Shown here: piece by piece, positions 19,440 through 28,933 of the stretch
How positions within the stretch are numbered: the first letter of the stretch is position 1
Layout of the letters: the number at the start of each line of letters is the position of its first letter
From: Bacillus alveayuensis
Lineage (GTDB): Bacteria; Bacillota; Bacilli; Bacillales; Aeribacillaceae
Assembly: GCA_030812955.1 (NCBI GenBank)
Contig: JAUSTR010000022.1
Location: 1-33,597, forward strand
DNA length: 33,597 bases
Reading direction: 5' to 3'
Translations under genes and position numbers: made by a program
Notes under the pieces: model-generated
Databases searched by the model: none
What the model was told of the DNA's origin: nothing
What the model saw: only the letters and a program-made list of their open reading frames with translations

Positions 19440-19581
19440 GGCTGTTTACGTAAACTTTGTTGTTTTTCGACTGTCATCGTGACTTGAACCGAACAAAAAT
19501 CGATTGTCGGACAAACGTAATTTGTCCTACCACGTGCTTTGTTCGGTTCATGGTAAAGCAACAGTCCTTTAGAAAAGAGCC
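19440..19581 (-). mobile_element. MITE copy D (142 bp) with perfect 8-bp duplication
   Basis: The plus strand begins GGCTGTTTACGTAAACTTTG. The reverse complement of the other end begins GGCTCTTTTCTAAAGG. The 8-bp direct repeat ATGTTTTA lies exactly at both borders (19432-19439 and 19582-19589). Between the family ends, the usual interior is replaced by a different nested palindrome: TGAACCGAACAAA pairs with TTTGTTCGGTTCA, and inside it GGACAAA pairs with TTTGTCC. Confidence 0.92.
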
Positions 19582-19640
19582 ATGTTTTAAAAACTTATGA
19601 GTTGGAGCTAAACGTGACTTCGAAAACTTCAATTTTTGAC

Positions 19641-19684
19641 AAAAAAAAATCGGAAAGATTCATTACGTAAATCTTTCCGATTTT
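19641..19684 (-). terminator. Terminator of the spoIIIJ-jag operon
   Basis: On the minus strand AAATCGGAAAGATT pairs with AATCTTTCCGATTT and is followed by a long T-run. It is a long, strong stem just past the jag stop. Confidence 0.9.
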
Positions 19685-19691
19685 ATGTTGA

Positions 19692-20417
19692 TTATAAATC
19701 TTTTGGAGCTATAACGATATGTCGATATGGGTCTCGTCCAACTGAATACGTCTTAACACGATCATCATCTACTAAAGCGGTATGAATAATTTTCCGCTCA
19801 AATGAAGGCATTGGTTCTAATGGAATTTCCCGCTTCGTTTGAACTGCTTTTTCAGCAAGTCGAATGGCAAGCTGGGATAATGTTTCTTGACGGCGTTGCC
19901 GATAATTTTCTGCATCTAAAACGACTTGAATGTATTCTTTTGAATACCGATTTGCTACTAGCTGTGTAAGTAGCTGTAAAGAGTTTAACGTTTGTCCGCG
20001 TTTGCCGATTAAAAGAGCTAGCTTTTCACCTTCTATTTGAAAATAAACAACTTTTTTATCACGTTTGACGTTAACTCTCGCCGACACACCCATTTTTTGA
20101 ATAACTTCTTCAAGGAATTTTTTCGCTTCATCTGCAGGATCTTTTTCCAATTCTTTTAGGTCAGACGTAAAATTAGTAGAATTTTCTATTAATTGAGAAA
20201 CAGTTTCTTTTAATGGGTTATATTCGTCTATTTCTTCTTCCATTTTCGTTAATTTTACATGAACAATTGCCGGCTTATGGCCAAAAATACCTAAAAATCC
20301 TTTTTTCCCTTCATCAATTACACGAACTTCTACTTCATCCATCGTAGCCTTTAACTTCTCTAAAGCAGATTTCACTGCTTCATCTACAGTAGAACCAGTA
20401 GAGGTTATTTCCTTCAC
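19692..20417 (-). CDS. jag: RNA-binding protein Jag (KhpB)
   Basis: Jag/KhpB is a cytoplasmic RNA-binding protein linked to cell elongation and division, encoded with spoIIIJ. It has 241 residues. A Jag-N domain ([19 protein letters not shown]) is followed by an acidic spacer at about 75-115. A KH domain contains [16 protein letters not shown], and an R3H domain contains [18 protein letters not shown]. The spacer makes it longer than B. subtilis Jag (about 208 residues). The start is GTG at 20417 with GGAGCG upstream, overlapping the spoIIIJ stop (GTGA). Confidence 0.95.
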   Translation of the reverse strand: MKEITSTGSTVDEAVKSALEKLKATMDEVEVRVIDEGKKGFLGIFGHKPAIVHVKLTKMEEEIDEYNPLKETVSQLIENSTNFTSDLKELEKDPADEAKKFLEEVIQKMGVSARVNVKRDKKVVYFQIEGEKLALLIGKRGQTLNSLQLLTQLVANRYSKEYIQVVLDAENYRQRRQETLSQLAIRLAEKAVQTKREIPLEPMPSFERKIIHTALVDDDRVKTYSVGRDPYRHIVIAPKDL

Positions 20418-21193
20418 TTTTGCGCTCCTTTCGCCTTTTCAGAGGCTTTTCGGGTTTCAGGACCTTTAATAACAAGTGTTTGCACAATCATAAAGATACT
20501 ACCAACAACCCAGTAAAGAGATAAAGCTGCTGGGAAGCTAATAGCAAATACGACAATCATAATTGGCATGAGCCATAACATCGTTTGCATTTGCGGATTA
20601 ATCGCTTCTGTTCCAGACATCATGAGTTTTTGTTGTACAAATGTTAATGCACCAGCCAAAATTGGAAGTATGAAATAAGGATCTCTTTCTCCTAAATCGA
20701 ACCAAAGGAAATTGTGATTTGCGATTTCTTGTGTTCTCATAATCGCATGATAAAATCCAATTAAGATCGGCATTTGAATTAATAAAGGAAAGCATCCAGC
20801 AAGCGGATTAACTCCATGTTTTTGGAAAAGAGCCATTGTTTCTTGTTGGAGCTTTTGTTGTGTTTGTTGGTCTTTTGAACTATATTTTTCACGTAGTTTT
20901 ATTAGCTCTGGCTGCAAGGCTTGCATTGCCTTTGAATTTTGAGTTTGTTTAATCATTAAAGGTAAGATGGCTAAACGGATTAAAATGGTAACAATAATAA
21001 TGGATAGTCCATAATCATTACCAAAAAGTTTTGCAAAATATGTAATCAACCACGAAAGCGGATAAACAATATATTGATTCCAAAATCCTTCGCTTTCTTT
21101 TGTAATCGGCTCATTGATTTCCGAACATCCAGATAATATGGAGACAATTCCAATTAACGCAAGCAGTAATAATATTCGCCTTTTCAACGACAT
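20414..21193 (-). CDS. spoIIIJ: Membrane protein insertase SpoIIIJ (YidC/Oxa1)
   Basis: YidC-family insertase for membrane proteins; in B. subtilis SpoIIIJ is also needed for forespore sigma-G activity. It has 259 residues. A lipoprotein signal ends with SGC, so Cys23 should be lipidated. Five further membrane segments follow. The functionally important groove arginine is Arg73 ([15 protein letters not shown]). A basic C-terminal tail ends the protein. It lies between rnpA and jag. A second YidC paralogue, usual in Bacillus, is not in this window. Confidence 0.96.
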   Translation of the reverse strand: MSLKRRILLLLALIGIVSILSGCSEINEPITKESEGFWNQYIVYPLSWLITYFAKLFGNDYGLSIIIVTILIRLAILPLMIKQTQNSKAMQALQPELIKLREKYSSKDQQTQQKLQQETMALFQKHGVNPLAGCFPLLIQMPILIGFYHAIMRTQEIANHNFLWFDLGERDPYFILPILAGALTFVQQKLMMSGTEAINPQMQTMLWLMPIMIVVFAISFPAALSLYWVVGSIFMIVQTLVIKGPETRKASEKAKGAQK

Positions 21194-21307
21194 TTCCTCC
21201 TAACAACGAAAAAATTCTTTTTAATATTCCCCCATACGATTCATTATACAAAAGTATTGTAACATCTTTTTTTATGAATCAAACATTCAAATTTTGAAAT
21301 ATAAAGT

Positions 21308-21676
21308 TTAAGACTCATTTACTTTATTCTTTTTCGATTTTAAATATATATTTGTTTTATAAAAAAGATGAAATAAGCTTTTTCGCACCTCATGATAATT
21401 CATATCTGCGGCTGGCTTCCTCGCAATAATAACATAATCCTTCCCTTTTGCTATATTTTCTTTTTCTTCTAAAAAAACTTGTCGGATTAACCGTTTAATT
21501 TTATTACGTACAACTGCTTTCCCTACTTTTTTACTAACTGAAAGACCTAAACGAAATTCTTTTTCCTCTGGCCGATCGAGAATGTAAATAACAAACTGTC
21601 GATTAGCCATCGATTTTCCATTTTTAAATACCTTTTGAAAATCTTCATTCTTTTTAATCCGATTTCTCTTTTTCAT
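21308..21676 (-). CDS. rnpA: Ribonuclease P protein component
   Basis: This is the protein subunit of RNase P, which helps the catalytic RNA bind pre-tRNA and cleave its 5' leader. It has 122 residues. The start [17 protein letters not shown] and the RNR motif [12 protein letters not shown] are intact. GGAGTG lies 8 nt before the ATG. It lies between rpmH and spoIIIJ. A hairpin at the rpmH end may partly insulate it from the rpmH promoter. Confidence 0.97.
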   Translation of the reverse strand: MKKRNRIKKNEDFQKVFKNGKSMANRQFVIYILDRPEEKEFRLGLSVSKKVGKAVVRNKIKRLIRQVFLEEKENIAKGKDYVIIARKPAADMNYHEVRKSLFHLFYKTNIYLKSKKNKVNES

Positions 21677-21778
21677 TTTCTCTCACTCCGGAAATAATGG
21701 CTTTTTAGATTTAGCCATTTTTAGAGTTCAACTTTCATTGTTTCATATTCCATGTTTATTTAAACAGCCAATTTCATG

Positions 21779-21808
21779 TAAAAAGACCACTGACTCTTTT
21801 CAGTGGCC
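21779..21808 (-). terminator. Terminator or attenuator at the end of rpmH
   Basis: On the minus strand CCACTGA pairs with TCAGTGG across a 6-nt loop and is followed by TTTTT. The stem begins at the rpmH stop codon. Because rnpA follows on the same strand, partial read-through would adjust the rpmH:rnpA ratio. Confidence 0.75.
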
Positions 21809-21942
21809 TATGCTGATAATACTTTTCTTCCTTTGCGACGGCGACGTTGAAGAACTTTACGTCCGTTTTTTGTGCTCATACGGCTGCGGAAACCGTGTAC
21901 TTTACTACGTTTACGTTTATTTGGTTGATATGTTCTTTTCAT
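21808..21942 (-). CDS. rpmH: 50S ribosomal protein bL34
   Basis: This 44-residue, very basic large-subunit protein reads [19 protein letters not shown] and ends [19 protein letters not shown] precedes the ATG. It is the classic left neighbour of the origin, divergent from dnaA, with a strong promoter in the oriC spacer. Confidence 0.98.
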   Translation of the reverse strand: MKRTYQPNKRKRSKVHGFRSRMSTKNGRKVLQRRRRKGRKVLSA

Positions 21943-21988
21943 TCTATGACACCTCCCCGAGGAATAACTGTTAAAGACAGTCTTTCTA

Positions 21989-22018
21989 ATTATAGTTAAT
22001 AAATATTGAAATTGTCAA
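21989..22018 (-). promoter_or_regulatory. Sigma-A promoter of rpmH
   Basis: A perfect TTGACA (plus 22013-22018) and a perfect TATAAT (plus 21989-21994) on the minus strand are separated by 18 nt. Confidence 0.85.
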
Positions 22019-22039
22019 CCTGATTCATAAATGTGCACT

Positions 22040-22303
22040 TGTGGATGATTATTTAACACCACCAAAATTATCCACACCTATTATCGACAAGTTTTTAACA
22101 AATCGACACCTTGTGGAAAACTATTTTTCAACATTTTTCAACTATGTGGATAAGTTTTTGAAAATCATTGCATCATAGGGGTTATTTTGATATGATATTT
22201 GTGTTTTAACCTTGAATAACTAGATTATTATACTTGCATTATCCACAAACTGTGGATAATGTGTGGAAAGATTATAAACACCCTGTGAAACTAGTTGTCC
22301 ACA
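22040..22303. promoter_or_regulatory. oriC: oriC, upstream DnaA-box cluster
   Basis: Four perfect DnaA boxes lie at 22068-22076 (TTATCCACA), 22145-22153 (TGTGGATAA), 22239-22247 and 22251-22259. Four one-mismatch boxes lie at 22040-22048, 22081-22089, 22112-22120 and 22295-22303. The 22239 and 22251 boxes are inverted around a 3-nt spacer and lie where the dnaA promoter should be, suiting autorepression. A TATACT at 22229-22234 is a possible dnaA -10, with no convincing -35. A Spo0A-box core TGTCGAA lies at 22316. The 21943-22443 gap is otherwise AT-rich leader. Confidence 0.9.
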
Positions 22304-22443
22304 GTTGGTGAGTTATGTCGAAAAGTCGTTTTTCTACTATATTATATTGTTTTACACATTAAATTGTGGATTGTATATTTATTCATCTTGGTGCAACGGT
22401 CTGTACTGAGGCTGATTGGGTAAAGGAGGGACAACGAAAGACA

Positions 22444-23796
22444 ATGGAAAATATTGCGGATTTATGGAGTCGTGCGCTCAATGAAATTGAAAAAAAATTA
22501 AGTAAGCCTAGCTTTGAAACTTGGTTAAAATCAACAAAAGCGCATGCTCTTCAAGGTGATACATTAATTATCACCGCCCCAAATGAGTTTGCAAGAGACT
22601 GGCTGGAATCACGTTATCTCCATCTCATTGCCAAAACTCTATATGAATTAACAGGGGAAGAAATTGGGGTTAAATTCATCATTCCGCAAAATCAAAATGA
22701 TGAGGAATTTATGCCAAAATCCCCATTAAAAACTACTACTCCTCATAAAGGTGAGGATGCAATTGAACTCCCGCAAAATATGTTGAATCCAAAATACACA
22801 TTCGACACATTTGTCATCGGTTCCGGAAATCGATTTGCGCATGCTGCGTCCTTAGCAGTTGCTGAAGCACCTGCAAAAGCATATAACCCACTATTTATTT
22901 ATGGTGGAGTAGGACTAGGCAAAACCCATTTAATGCATGCTATTGGCCATTATGTATTAGATCATAATCCTTCTGCAAAAGTCGTTTATTTATCATCAGA
23001 AAAATTCACAAATGAATTTATTAATTCAATTCGTGACAACAAAGCAGTTGATTTCCGTAATAAATACCGAAACGTTGATGTTTTACTAATAGATGATATT
23101 CAATTTTTAGCTGGAAAAGAACAAACACAAGAAGAATTTTTCCATACTTTTAATACGTTACACGAAGAAAGCAAGCAAATTGTTATATCAAGCGACAGAC
23201 CACCAAAAGAAATTCCAACTCTTGAAGACCGCTTAAGGTCAAGGTTTGAATGGGGATTAATTACAGATATCACACCTCCTGATCTCGAAACGAGAATTGC
23301 CATTTTACGTAAAAAAGCAAAAGCAGACGGACTCGATATTCCAAACGAAGTCATGCTTTATATCGCTAATCAAATTGATTCAAACATTCGTGAATTAGAA
23401 GGTGCCCTTATTCGTGTTGTCGCCTATTCTTCGTTAATTAACAAAGATATTAATGCTGATTTAGCAGCGGAAGCTTTAAAAGATATTATTCCTAGCTCAA
23501 AGCCAAAAGTGATTACCATCCAAGACATTCAACGGGTGGTCGGACAGCACTTTAATGTAAAGCTTGAAGATTTTAAAGCGAAAAAGAGGACAAAATCCAT
23601 CGCTTTCCCAAGACAGATTGCTATGTACTTATCACGTGAAATGACAGACTCCTCCTTACCGAAAATTGGTGAAGAGTTTGGAGGCAGGGACCATACAACG
23701 GTCATTCATGCTCATGAAAAGATTTCAAAAATGCTCCAAAAAGATGAGCAATTACAGCGTCAAATTGAAGAAATAAAAGAAATGCTTAAAATGTAA
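22444..23796 (+). CDS. dnaA: Chromosomal replication initiator DnaA
   Basis: DnaA-ATP binds DnaA boxes, opens oriC and helps load the helicase. The ATG at 22444 gives 450 residues beginning [24 protein letters not shown] lies 13 nt upstream, and in-frame codons back to 22366 lack a ribosome-binding site. Domain I (about 1-85) binds partners and a variable linker follows. The AAA+ domain has Walker A GGVGLGKT at about 154-161 and Walker B LLIDDIQF. The C-terminal helix-turn-helix carries [11 protein letters not shown]. The sequence is very close to B. subtilis DnaA, except in the linker. Confidence 0.99.
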   Translation: MENIADLWSRALNEIEKKLSKPSFETWLKSTKAHALQGDTLIITAPNEFARDWLESRYLHLIAKTLYELTGEEIGVKFIIPQNQNDEEFMPKSPLKTTTPHKGEDAIELPQNMLNPKYTFDTFVIGSGNRFAHAASLAVAEAPAKAYNPLFIYGGVGLGKTHLMHAIGHYVLDHNPSAKVVYLSSEKFTNEFINSIRDNKAVDFRNKYRNVDVLLIDDIQFLAGKEQTQEEFFHTFNTLHEESKQIVISSDRPPKEIPTLEDRLRSRFEWGLITDITPPDLETRIAILRKKAKADGLDIPNEVMLYIANQIDSNIRELEGALIRVVAYSSLINKDINADLAAEALKDIIPSSKPKVITIQDIQRVVGQHFNVKLEDFKAKKRTKSIAFPRQIAMYLSREMTDSSLPKIGEEFGGRDHTTVIHAHEKISKMLQKDEQLQRQIEEIKEMLKM

Positions 23797-23806
23797 TGTT
23801 GAAAAC

Positions 23807-23942
23807 TGTGAATAACTTTAAATGGTACATGCACAGTCTGTCCACATGTGGATAGACTGTGTTTCCTTTCTTTCACACAGTTATCCACATATTCACAAGC
23901 TCTACTATTACTTTTACTACTTTTATAAAATATAAAATATAT
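23807..23942. promoter_or_regulatory. oriC: oriC, downstream boxes and DNA unwinding element
   Basis: The dnaA-dnaN spacer holds DnaA boxes at 23807-23815 (one mismatch), 23847-23855 (one mismatch) and a perfect TTATCCACA at 23881-23889. Directly after lies CTACTATTACTTTTACTAC (from 23902), a DnaA-trio array as in the basal unwinding system of B. subtilis incC. An AT-only stretch follows to about 23942. Strand opening should start here. A 13-bp direct repeat (ATGCTCCAAA...) at 23941 and 23961 lies between this and the dnaN ribosome-binding site. Confidence 0.85.
23832..23861. repeat. 30-bp near-perfect palindrome with a DnaA box
   Basis: Two 15-bp arms (23832-23846 and 23847-23861) pair with one G-T mismatch and no spacer. 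Each arm contains a DnaA-box-like core (TCCACA / TGTGGA). The downstream side is TTTCCTTTCTTTC, so it could also terminate dnaA mRNA. Confidence 0.7.
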
Positions 23943-23990
23943 GCTCCAAATTGTAGAATTATGCTCCAAAATGTCAAAAGGAGGATTATC

Positions 23991-25127
23991 ATGAAATTTG
24001 TCATCCAAAAAGATAAGCTTGTACAAAGTGTACAAGATGTCATGAAGGCTGTTTCATCGAGAACAACAATTCCTATTCTTACGGGAATTAAAATCGTTGC
24101 AACAGAAGAAGGAATTACATTAACAGGAAGCGATTCTGATATTTCGATAGAATCTTTTATCCCTGTTGAAGAAGATGGAAAGCAATACGCTGAAATTTTT
24201 CAAACAGGCAGCATTGTCCTGCAAGCTCGATTTTTTAGTGAAATTGTAAAAAAATTACCAAAGGATCAAGTTGAAATAGAAGTAAATAATTATTCTCTAA
24301 CCGTTATCCGTTCAGGTAGTGCTGAGTTTAATTTAAATGGTTTAGATGCCGAAGAATATCCGCGACTACCAGAAATTGAGGAACAAAATGTCTTTAAAAT
24401 ATCAACAGATTTATTGAAAGCAATGATTCGTCAAACTGTTTTTGCTGTTTCTACTTCCGAAACACGCCCCATTTTAACAGGGGTGAATTGGCGTTTAGAA
24501 AACGGCGAGCTTACTTCGATCGCGACAGACAGCCATCGATTGGCGCTTAGAAAAGCCAAAGTAGAAACTGATACAAATGACTCATATAATGTTGTCATTC
24601 CAGGTAAGAGCTTGAATGAATTAAGCAAAATTTTAGATGACAATGATGAGTTAGTTGAAATTGTTATTACGGAAAACCAAATATTATTTAAAACGAAAAA
24701 TCTTCTCTTCTTCTCTCGATTATTAGATGGGAATTATCCAGATACGAGTAGACTAATACCAACAGAAAGCAAAACTGACCTTATTGTCAACACGAAGGAG
24801 TTTTTACAAGCAATTGACCGCGCCTCACTATTAGCAAGAGAAGGGCGGAATAATGTTGTGAAATTTGCTATAGTCGGAGAAAACTCTGTTGAAATATCTT
24901 CTAATTCACCTGAAATTGGAAAGGTAGTAGAAGAAATTGAGACAAAAGAAATTCAAGGAGAGGAATTAAAAATTTCATTTAGTGCCAAATATATGATGGA
25001 TGCCTTGAAAGCGTTAGAAGGTCAAGAAATTCGTATCAGCTTCACAGGAGCTATGAGACCATTTTTGATTCGTATTCCTGATGATGATACAATTTTACAA
25101 TTAATCTTGCCAGTTCGAACTTATTAA
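23991..25127 (+). CDS. dnaN: DNA polymerase III beta sliding clamp
   Basis: DnaN forms the ring-shaped dimer that tethers the replicase to DNA. The ATG at 23991 (MKFVIQKDKLVQSVQ) has AAAAGGAGG upstream and gives 378 residues, the Bacillus length. The three clamp domains are complete. The C-terminus ends ILPVRTY, close to the usual hydrophobic-cleft tail. It follows oriC's unwinding element and ends at a strong terminator. Confidence 0.99.
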   Translation: MKFVIQKDKLVQSVQDVMKAVSSRTTIPILTGIKIVATEEGITLTGSDSDISIESFIPVEEDGKQYAEIFQTGSIVLQARFFSEIVKKLPKDQVEIEVNNYSLTVIRSGSAEFNLNGLDAEEYPRLPEIEEQNVFKISTDLLKAMIRQTVFAVSTSETRPILTGVNWRLENGELTSIATDSHRLALRKAKVETDTNDSYNVVIPGKSLNELSKILDDNDELVEIVITENQILFKTKNLLFFSRLLDGNYPDTSRLIPTESKTDLIVNTKEFLQAIDRASLLAREGRNNVVKFAIVGENSVEISSNSPEIGKVVEEIETKEIQGEELKISFSAKYMMDALKALEGQEIRISFTGAMRPFLIRIPDDDTILQLILPVRTY

Positions 25128-25137
25128 TGGCAATCGT

Positions 25138-25178
25138 CAAGAAGCTACTAGTATAAAATACCACTAGTAGCTTCTTTT
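25138..25178 (+). terminator. Terminator of dnaN
   Basis: AAGAAGCTACTAGT pairs with ACTAGTAGCTTCTT across a 10-nt loop and runs into TTTTC, about 10 nt after the stop codon. Confidence 0.85.
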
Positions 25179-25235
25179 CTATGATGAAAACTTTTAGTAA
25201 AATAAAAAGTTAGAGACTAAAAAAGGAAAGCAGGC

Positions 25236-25457
25236 ATGAGGATGGAAAAGGTTGTTAAAATTGAAACGGAAACCATTACGCTAGGTCAATTTTTAAAGCT
25301 TGCCGATGTGATACAAACGGGTGGAATGGCAAAGTGGTTTTTACGAGAACATGAGGTATATGTCAATGACGAGCCAGAAAATCGCCGTGGTCGTAAATTA
25401 AAAGATGGTGATGTTGTCATAATTCCTGGTATGGCAACTCTTGTTGTCAAACGATAA
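25236..25457 (+). CDS. rlbA: S4-domain RNA-binding protein RlbA (YaaA)
   Basis: This small S4-like RNA-binding protein is always found between dnaN and recF in Bacillus; its exact role is unclear (ribosome-linked in the literature). It has 73 residues. The S4 core is [20 protein letters not shown] followed by [19 protein letters not shown]. An ATG at 25236 and another two codons later are both possible; AAAGGA suits either. It lies directly ahead of recF with a 14-bp gap, so coupling is likely. Confidence 0.93.
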   Translation: MRMEKVVKIETETITLGQFLKLADVIQTGGMAKWFLREHEVYVNDEPENRRGRKLKDGDVVIIPGMATLVVKR

Positions 25458-25471
25458 AGTTGGTGAACGCA

Positions 25472-26581
25472 TTGTTTATCAAAGAATTAAAGCTGAAAAA
25501 TTACCGTAATTATAATCATTTAGAAGCGGTTTTTGAAAACAAAGTAAATGTCATCATTGGAGAAAATGCCCAAGGGAAAACAAATGTCATGGAAGCGATT
25601 TATGTTCTTGCCATGGCCAAATCGCATCGAACGTCAAATGATAAAGAGCTTATCCGATGGGATGAAGAGTATGCTAAAATAGAAGGTAGAGTGGAAAAAA
25701 ATAATCGTACGGTCAATTTGCAGTTAATCGTTTCGAAAAAAGGAAAAAAGGCGAAACTAAACCACATTGAACAACAAAAGTTGAGCCATTATGTTGGCCA
25801 CATGAATATTATCATGTTTGCACCAGAGGATTTAAATTTAGTCAAGGGAAGCCCACAAGTCCGCAGGCGCTTTATTGATATGGAAATAGGCCAGGTTTCA
25901 CCTATTTATTTACATGAACTGAGTAAATATCAAAAAATTATGCAACAACGTAACCATTATTTAAAGCAAATGCAAATGAAAAAACAAGTGAATCATCATA
26001 TGCTGGACGTTTTAACTTCACAATTAAGTGAAGCGGCTGCCAAAATTGTGTTAAAACGCCTTGAATTTATAAATCAATTAGAAAAATGGGCTAAGCCTAT
26101 TCATTCAGGAATTAGCAGAGGATTAGAAGAGCTAAAAATTAAGTATAAACCGTCAGTTGACGTATCAGATAGCCAAGAGTTGTCGAAAATAATAGAAGTA
26201 TACTATGAGAAGTTTGCTAAAATAAAAGAGAAAGAAATGGAACGAGGAACAACGTTAGTTGGCCCTCATCGAGATGATTTAATTTTCTACGTTAATAACC
26301 GTGATGTTCAAACTTACGGTTCACAAGGACAGCAACGTACAACAGCGTTATCCATAAAATTAGCTGAAATCGATCTTATTCATGAAGAAATTGGAGAATA
26401 TCCAATTTTATTGTTAGATGATGTTTTATCTGAATTGGATGATTATCGGCAATCTCATTTATTAAATACAATTCAAGGCAAGGTTCAAACATTTGTAACA
26501 ACGACAAGTGTTGATGGAATAGATCATAAAACGTTAAACGAGGCTGCTCTTTTTTGCGTTCGAGCTGGACAGTTTGGCTAA
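25472..26581 (+). CDS. recF: DNA repair and recombination protein RecF
   Basis: RecF is an SMC-like ATPase that helps RecO/RecR load RecA at gaps and stalled forks. I choose the TTG at 25472 ([14 protein letters not shown], 369 residues). It aligns exactly with the B. subtilis start and has GGTGA just upstream; TTG 25460 and GTG 25463 have no ribosome-binding site. Walker A GENAQGKT lies at 30-37. The ABC signature is in [11 protein letters not shown], and Walker B is [12 protein letters not shown]. The gene follows rlbA closely. Confidence 0.97.
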   Translation: MFIKELKLKNYRNYNHLEAVFENKVNVIIGENAQGKTNVMEAIYVLAMAKSHRTSNDKELIRWDEEYAKIEGRVEKNNRTVNLQLIVSKKGKKAKLNHIEQQKLSHYVGHMNIIMFAPEDLNLVKGSPQVRRRFIDMEIGQVSPIYLHELSKYQKIMQQRNHYLKQMQMKKQVNHHMLDVLTSQLSEAAAKIVLKRLEFINQLEKWAKPIHSGISRGLEELKIKYKPSVDVSDSQELSKIIEVYYEKFAKIKEKEMERGTTLVGPHRDDLIFYVNNRDVQTYGSQGQQRTTALSIKLAEIDLIHEEIGEYPILLLDDVLSELDDYRQSHLLNTIQGKVQTFVTTTSVDGIDHKTLNEAALFCVRAGQFG

Positions 26582-26596
26582 CAATGAGGTGGTTTG

Positions 26597-26833
26597 TTGT
26601 ATATTCATATTGGTGTCAATCATGTGGTTCTTTCACGAGAAATCGTGATGATATTTGATTATAAAGGTACTTCATCCCCGATTATGGAGGAGTATTTAAA
26701 AAAGAATAAAAGTAAAATTGTTCAGCTGGCCAATGGTGAAACAAAGTCGATCATCATTACCGACCATACAATCTTTTTTTCACCGTTAGCTTCCAGCACA
26801 TTAAAAAAACGAGCACAATATCTTTATTTATAG
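26597..26833 (+). CDS. remB: Extracellular matrix regulator RemB (YaaB)
   Basis: RemB is a small DUF370-family protein that promotes matrix gene expression in B. subtilis. The TTG at 26597 (MYIHIGVNHVVLSREIV, 78 residues) matches the known start and has GAGGTGG upstream; another TTG lies one codon earlier. The core ETKSIIITDHTIFFSPLASS followed by TLKKRAQ is conserved. It lies between recF and gyrB, as in B. subtilis. Confidence 0.92.
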   Translation: MYIHIGVNHVVLSREIVMIFDYKGTSSPIMEEYLKKNKSKIVQLANGETKSIIITDHTIFFSPLASSTLKKRAQYLYL

Positions 26834-26885
26834 TTTTAATGAAAAATAATCAGCAAGCTTTGAAATTTATTGTTTAAAAGTGTAG

Positions 26886-28826
<1,941 letters not shown>

Positions 28827-28835
28827 TTTAAAAAA

Positions 28836-28856
28836 GGGGCAGAAATTTTCTGCCTC
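28836..28856 (+). other. Hairpin between gyrB and gyrA
   Basis: GGCAGAA pairs with TTCTGCC just after the gyrB stop. The following tract (TCAACCTTTTC) is only weakly T-rich, so it may be a leaky terminator or a processing structure. gyrA begins about 78 bp later. Confidence 0.45.
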
Positions 28857-28933
28857 AACCTTTTCATCTGTGTAACGATACCCTCCCCATGGAGAGAGAT
28901 CGAACGAAATGATTTTTTGGGAGGTTTTACGAT

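Noticed and set aside
22366-22443. In-frame 5' extension of dnaA by 26 codons
   Set aside because: The ATG at 22444 matches the family N-terminus exactly (MENI.DLW), and the GGAGGG lies within the extension.
28836-28856. Strong intrinsic terminator between gyrB and gyrA
   Set aside because: The stem is real but lacks a proper T-run, so I list it only as a hairpin.
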